Positions 31,201-33,669 of a stretch of 33,669 bases of DNA are shown here, one piece after another. Under the pieces are notes generated by a model, which searched no databases, was not told where the DNA came from, and was given only the letters and a program-made list of their open reading frames with translations. Both the position numbers and the translations under genes were made by a program. Position 1 is the first letter of the stretch. Each line of letters begins with the position of its first letter. The DNA is from a virus. The DNA lies in the IMG/VR virus record IMGVR_UViG_3300010412_000048, positions 1-33,669 of that record. The stretch is one strand, 5' to 3'.

Positions 31201-33647
31201 GCCGGAGCGCCGCCAAGCTGTGATTGCGAAAGCAAAAGCCTACCCGCGTAGGGGCTTTTGTACGGCAGTACCTTCAGTACCCGGTGAAAGCCGGACGTAG
31301 CCATCTGGACGAGGTCGCCTTCTTTGACCACCCCGCCAAACGAGGCGGTTCTCTCGACAATGTCGCCGTTGATGTTGTTGATCGACCACGAGGACACCGA
31401 GGTCCCAAGGCGAAACTCATAGCCCTCGAACGAGACTTGACCATCGCCACGAAGCGAGACTCCGGCAGCGAGCTGGAGAGCTCCAGGGGCGACACCGGTC
31501 GAGATGTTTCGATAGTCACCTGGACGAACGACCACCTCTCCGCCGAGACGGTTTGCCTCGCGAACGGCATCGTAGACGGCATCGAATCCTTGGAAGTCTC
31601 CGTCGCGACCAACAAGGAACGGGTAGTTCATCTTCTTGGGACGAACATTGAAGGTCCGAATCCGGTCCTCCGTCACCGTTCCGTCGGGAGCCTCATAGGA
31701 TGCCAGATAGACGTCCTTCGGATGGCTCCGCTGCCGAACCGCATTGGAATCGTCCTCGAGTGTCGCGAAACTGTGAATCTTGCCGTCGTAATTCGTGAGG
31801 TCAGTGAGCGACGACACGAAGTCCCCGAGAATGCCTCGGACAAGAAGAATGTCCTCTTCTTCGCCTCCTGCAACTCGAGTCGAAAGGTTTCCGCCGGCGT
31901 TGTAGACCTCGACATCGCGTCGAAGAATGTGCTCATGGATGTGGCCATTGGAGGCGAAGGCCACATCGAGGGTCATCGAATAGATGAAGAAGGGGGAGCT
32001 ACCGCCATCGTGCGTGAGATAGGCAATCTGCACCTCGCCGCGCTCACCGGTGACCACGTCAACGGAGACTGCTTCTGAGTCGGGTACAGCCCCAAGACTC
32101 ACCAGGGCGTAGCCGAGTCGCTCCTCGAAGTGCGGGGCAAAAACCAGGAGGTCGGTTCCGTCGCCGATTGCAACAGCCGTGACTTCGTCGAAGTCGTTGA
32201 CCGTGACACGGGCTCGGCGGATGCTGGTGAGAACATTCGATACGACACCCTGCGGGTCAACGATGCTCTCTGCGCCAACGTCGGAGCCGACCAAGTAGGT
32301 GTCCAGCGAGACGAGGTTCTTGTTGGCATCGATGACTGCGTAGACGAAGTCTCCGTAGCGATTGGACCCCGTGCCCGTCGCGTAGACGATGTGGGCATTG
32401 CCCATTCGGTCAAGCGCAATGTCTGGATCGACATCGTTCTTGCCGGTGTTGGCGCCGGCGACAATGGCCGGAGCTCCAGGGGCGGTTCCGAAGTTGGCCG
32501 CCAGGGCGCTCGCCTTGACGTAGTAGATCTGCTGGCTGGGGCTCCCGCCTTCGTTGTGCTCAAAGACAACGTGAACCTGGTCTTGCCCGTCGAGAGCGGC
32601 GCGAACTCGAGTGACCGTTCCGGTCATGTTCCCGATCGTCACTGGCGCATCGACCTGGGCCCCGTTGGTCCCGTTGAAGCTGCCCATCTGAAGATCGGTG
32701 CCGGTCGAGAACAGACAGATCAGGGCATCGTCGCTAGCCCGCTGGCCGACAATCCAAACACTGCTGACATTACCGCCCGTGGCAAACGTCGTCGTCTTCG
32801 CGTAACCAGCCCCAGCAAAACCGCCTTGGGTGTCTACGCCAAGGGATGCTCCTTGGCCTCCGAAGGCAAACCAGATCTCGCCCGTCAAGCCATTTCTTTT
32901 GGCATAGACGGCAGGGCGAGAGCTGTAGCTAGGGGCGGTGCCGTTGTCGACCTCCTGCTGGAGATACCCCCCGGCGTTGAACTGTCCGCCGAAGAGCTGC
33001 TTGATCTCTGCTGAGAAGGGCTCTCGCTGCCGCAGGACGATATAGTCCTGGCGGCCACTGCTGGCATGCGAGCGAAGCGGGGTTTCGTTGAAGGCCTGTG
33101 CAGAAGCTCCGGCCAGACTGGGGAGGTTGCGACGAATTCCTGCGGGGTCGACAACCAGGCCGGGGGTGATCCGAATCTTGTCGAAATTGCTTCCGCTGAG
33201 TCCATAGGACTCCTCTACCTCGGCTTCGACGCCGGGCTCGGCCGCAATGGCCTTCGCGCCTTGAGCGTTGACGGACAGTGGGTTCTGCCATGCACCGCCG
33301 GTCTTATATGCGATGACAACGCCAGTGGAGGCGAGGACTAGGTCTCTCGTGACCGAGATCGTGACGAGGGTCGTGGGGTCGTCATCGGGCGACGACGCAA
33401 TAACGAACCACGGTTCCGGATCAGTTGGAACGGCAAGGCCGGTAATTTCGGACTCGATCTCGACGATGAGGCCGCGCTGTACGAATGCGACAGGAGCAAT
33501 CGTGATGATCGATCCGTTGTCGGACGCGGCTCCGCCAGAGAGGTATCCATCGGCGCCCAGGATCTTCTCGGTCAGAAGCTGGAACGTGTTCCCGGTGTAC
33601 GGTGACCGGAAGCTGACCGTCTTGTTAGCTAGTGCTGTGACCGACAT
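28230..33647 (-). CDS. Giant tailspike: propeller-like region plus two beta-helix regions (1805 aa)
   Basis: The N-terminal 230 residues look like a virion-attachment region. Residues about 240-600 contain repeated D-x-x-G-x-x-H/VY strands (VRAALDGQDQVHVVF, DIALDRMGNAHIVYA) suggesting a beta-propeller, sialidase-like fold. From about 676 a pectate-lyase-like segment starts (PFLVGRDGDFQGFDAVYDAV), and a second begins near 1190 (LIVGPEGADVDADETH). It is followed by a long right-handed beta-helix with dozens of short repeats such as IIRGNVVK, VVTDNFFEN, IFANNKI and FIGNKI. Such proteins bind and often cut surface polysaccharide, and they fix host range. It starts at ATG 33647 after GAGG. No catalytic residues could be assigned, so depolymerase activity is unproven. 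Confidence 0.85.
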   Translation of the reverse strand: MSVTALANKTVSFRSPYTGNTFQLLTEKILGADGYLSGGAASDNGSIITIAPVAFVQRGLIVEIESEITGLAVPTDPEPWFVIASSPDDDPTTLVTISVTRDLVLASTGVVIAYKTGGAWQNPLSVNAQGAKAIAAEPGVEAEVEESYGLSGSNFDKIRITPGLVVDPAGIRRNLPSLAGASAQAFNETPLRSHASSGRQDYIVLRQREPFSAEIKQLFGGQFNAGGYLQQEVDNGTAPSYSSRPAVYAKRNGLTGEIWFAFGGQGASLGVDTQGGFAGAGYAKTTTFATGGNVSSVWIVGQRASDDALICLFSTGTDLQMGSFNGTNGAQVDAPVTIGNMTGTVTRVRAALDGQDQVHVVFEHNEGGSPSQQIYYVKASALAANFGTAPGAPAIVAGANTGKNDVDPDIALDRMGNAHIVYATGTGSNRYGDFVYAVIDANKNLVSLDTYLVGSDVGAESIVDPQGVVSNVLTSIRRARVTVNDFDEVTAVAIGDGTDLLVFAPHFEERLGYALVSLGAVPDSEAVSVDVVTGERGEVQIAYLTHDGGSSPFFIYSMTLDVAFASNGHIHEHILRRDVEVYNAGGNLSTRVAGGEEEDILLVRGILGDFVSSLTDLTNYDGKIHSFATLEDDSNAVRQRSHPKDVYLASYEAPDGTVTEDRIRTFNVRPKKMNYPFLVGRDGDFQGFDAVYDAVREANRLGGEVVVRPGDYRNISTGVAPGALQLAAGVSLRGDGQVSFEGYEFRLGTSVSSWSINNINGDIVERTASFGGVVKEGDLVQMATSGFHRVLKVLPYKSPYAGRLLLSQSQLGGAPAGATITIFPSGGSIQNVSFVGDPISLPAISVFYSDQALIKGVAFLGDVTGLSGLIEASNARNLLIDQCNFANANQSGTAKAVLLSSCSRPIIRGCLGNGSGVNEFDIDQTNDNPMVVGCIGLVDGTGAVTRTSPLNIVGQDDENVAGITAATDSVTGVGKVVKTVDGTLHLQDDNTRAGATPNIPLSDSGVGGDVLPAGANSLLHAVYTNKANIDSNDVDIAANTAAIAAHETLVSNFNKGVIKSGVLFGCTPSEGTGTAVDYTAGEYIAGGKVWSFGPLTISTSTVASTTYYYWVDEVGVHHRDTSLPNTDDPNVCMLLIAKTNSVNTGFEQFIDFRFCIGKNYQKGPLIVGPEGADVDADETHFFSIYGAVEYLIRKDRNEVGEIIVTGECDLDAGKGRAVGAHLYIDFFSTNLGGIIIRGVGERAGIKTTDTTQPAIWCNGLNGATDRDEKVTVRIHNLLIKSNATSGPTVDDDPAIMLSNSFHDVVIDRCSVRAPDLSQVGGTTGWQRVVDVSSNFSCKDLTIANNYFEGGEYDGIDLASTTTGLIENAYIFRNVFAAAAASGASVQGAVVRIGETTVNAWVTENTVTDTDLGTANGWASFVNFTCRQYLVTQPTSTLSGIRMIADNVVNPNSSFINDIFICNRPASGDAAPYYILNNTVIHNVGDFLVINARSRGALIAGNHWEGGLYFVDCTPATSRTATEGYERIVNNYLDLSSAVGTGGKALFLRGDRIIFAGNRVIGGYRQIDIDDDIGDTTEGDVFLLDNIVTDGLAGGVGFFIYRCHRMIIRGNVVKSAAANWEAMTVYTCEDHVVTDNFFENDTGETVACTITNGIFANNKIRRTNATTGDAYCLHLIGSGVIVGNFIEDAGLDVMTITNASLKWGSSIAIGNYYVGALGGGSRNGVAIGGTKNVFIGNKIVQDATGSYANVRLESAVRDGTFIGNVLDNLNVAPTYWADIRSAKTFDEWGTSNLSSTPNLGGTNREV

Positions 33648-33669
33648 TTAGAGCCTCGCAATCACGCGC
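33648..33669 (-). CDS. Possible C-terminal end of the upstream gene (partial)
   Basis: A frame ending RVIARL and TAA stops directly before the ATG of the tailspike gene. Only seven codons, including the stop, are in the window. The position fits the tight gene packing elsewhere, but the stretch is too short to support a gene by itself. Confidence 0.3.

Noticed and set aside
1-33669. tRNA genes, CRISPR arrays, insertion sequences, integrase or attachment sites
   Set aside because: No such structures were seen in the few intergenic stretches, and no transposase or integrase motif occurs in any credible gene.

Overview
The window is part of the genome of a tailed, double-stranded DNA bacteriophage, probably one with a large genome. 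It carries a terminase large subunit, a portal protein, a baseplate-spike-like protein, a very large beta-helix tailspike, a single-stranded-DNA-binding protein and a probable lysis cassette. Signal peptides, spanin-like proteins and E. coli-like ribosome binding sites point to a Gram-negative host. The DNA is GC-rich (about 60% by eye) and densely packed, with many TGATG, ATGA and TAATG stop/start overlaps. I cannot name the host or a close phage relative from sequence alone. No major capsid protein, tail sheath, tape measure, sigma factor, alpha subunit, tRNA or CRISPR array is visible here.

The standout gene is a 2062-residue single-chain, bacterial-type multisubunit RNA polymerase at 10635-16823 (minus). 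A complete beta-like half (about residues 1-998) runs directly into a beta'-like half (about 1000-2062). The NADFDGD catalytic loop, the two beta active-site lysines, the trigger-helix Arg and His and the second beta' zinc site are all kept. The N-terminal beta' zinc ribbon is missing, and the rifampicin pocket is altered at several key contacts. A translationally coupled HExxH zincin-like protein (9631-10635) follows it.

Layout, read along the mostly minus-strand transcription from right to left. (1) 33647-28230: tailspike with propeller-like and pectate-lyase-like parts. (2) 28240-26001: eight-gene run of small genes, including three membrane proteins and two proteins sharing a beta-sandwich domain. 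(3) 25919-25372 (plus): small basic protein cassette, ending in a strong hairpin between converging genes. (4) 25274-19216: portal module (381, 348, 63 and 418 aa proteins, portal, 115 aa protein). (5) 19271-17754: holin-like protein and two overlapping spanin-like coiled-coil membrane proteins. (6) 16979-17752 (plus): two small membrane proteins. (7) 16823-9631: RNA polymerase and zincin. (8) 8176-9634 (plus): SSB, a 162 aa protein and a Cys4 protein. (9) 8079-1: baseplate spike, 150 and 735 aa proteins, 298 aa protein, TerL, two small proteins and a truncated structural gene.

All three short plus-strand cassettes are preceded by copies of the octamer GGCATAAG. I found four copies in the window, all on the plus strand and all at or between gene ends. 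None has a recognisable -35 box, so they are candidate phage-specific promoters or operators, possibly read by the encoded polymerase. By contrast, the minus-strand gene at the left edge has a good sigma70-like extended -10 promoter. The phage may therefore divide transcription between host and phage polymerases; this is inference.
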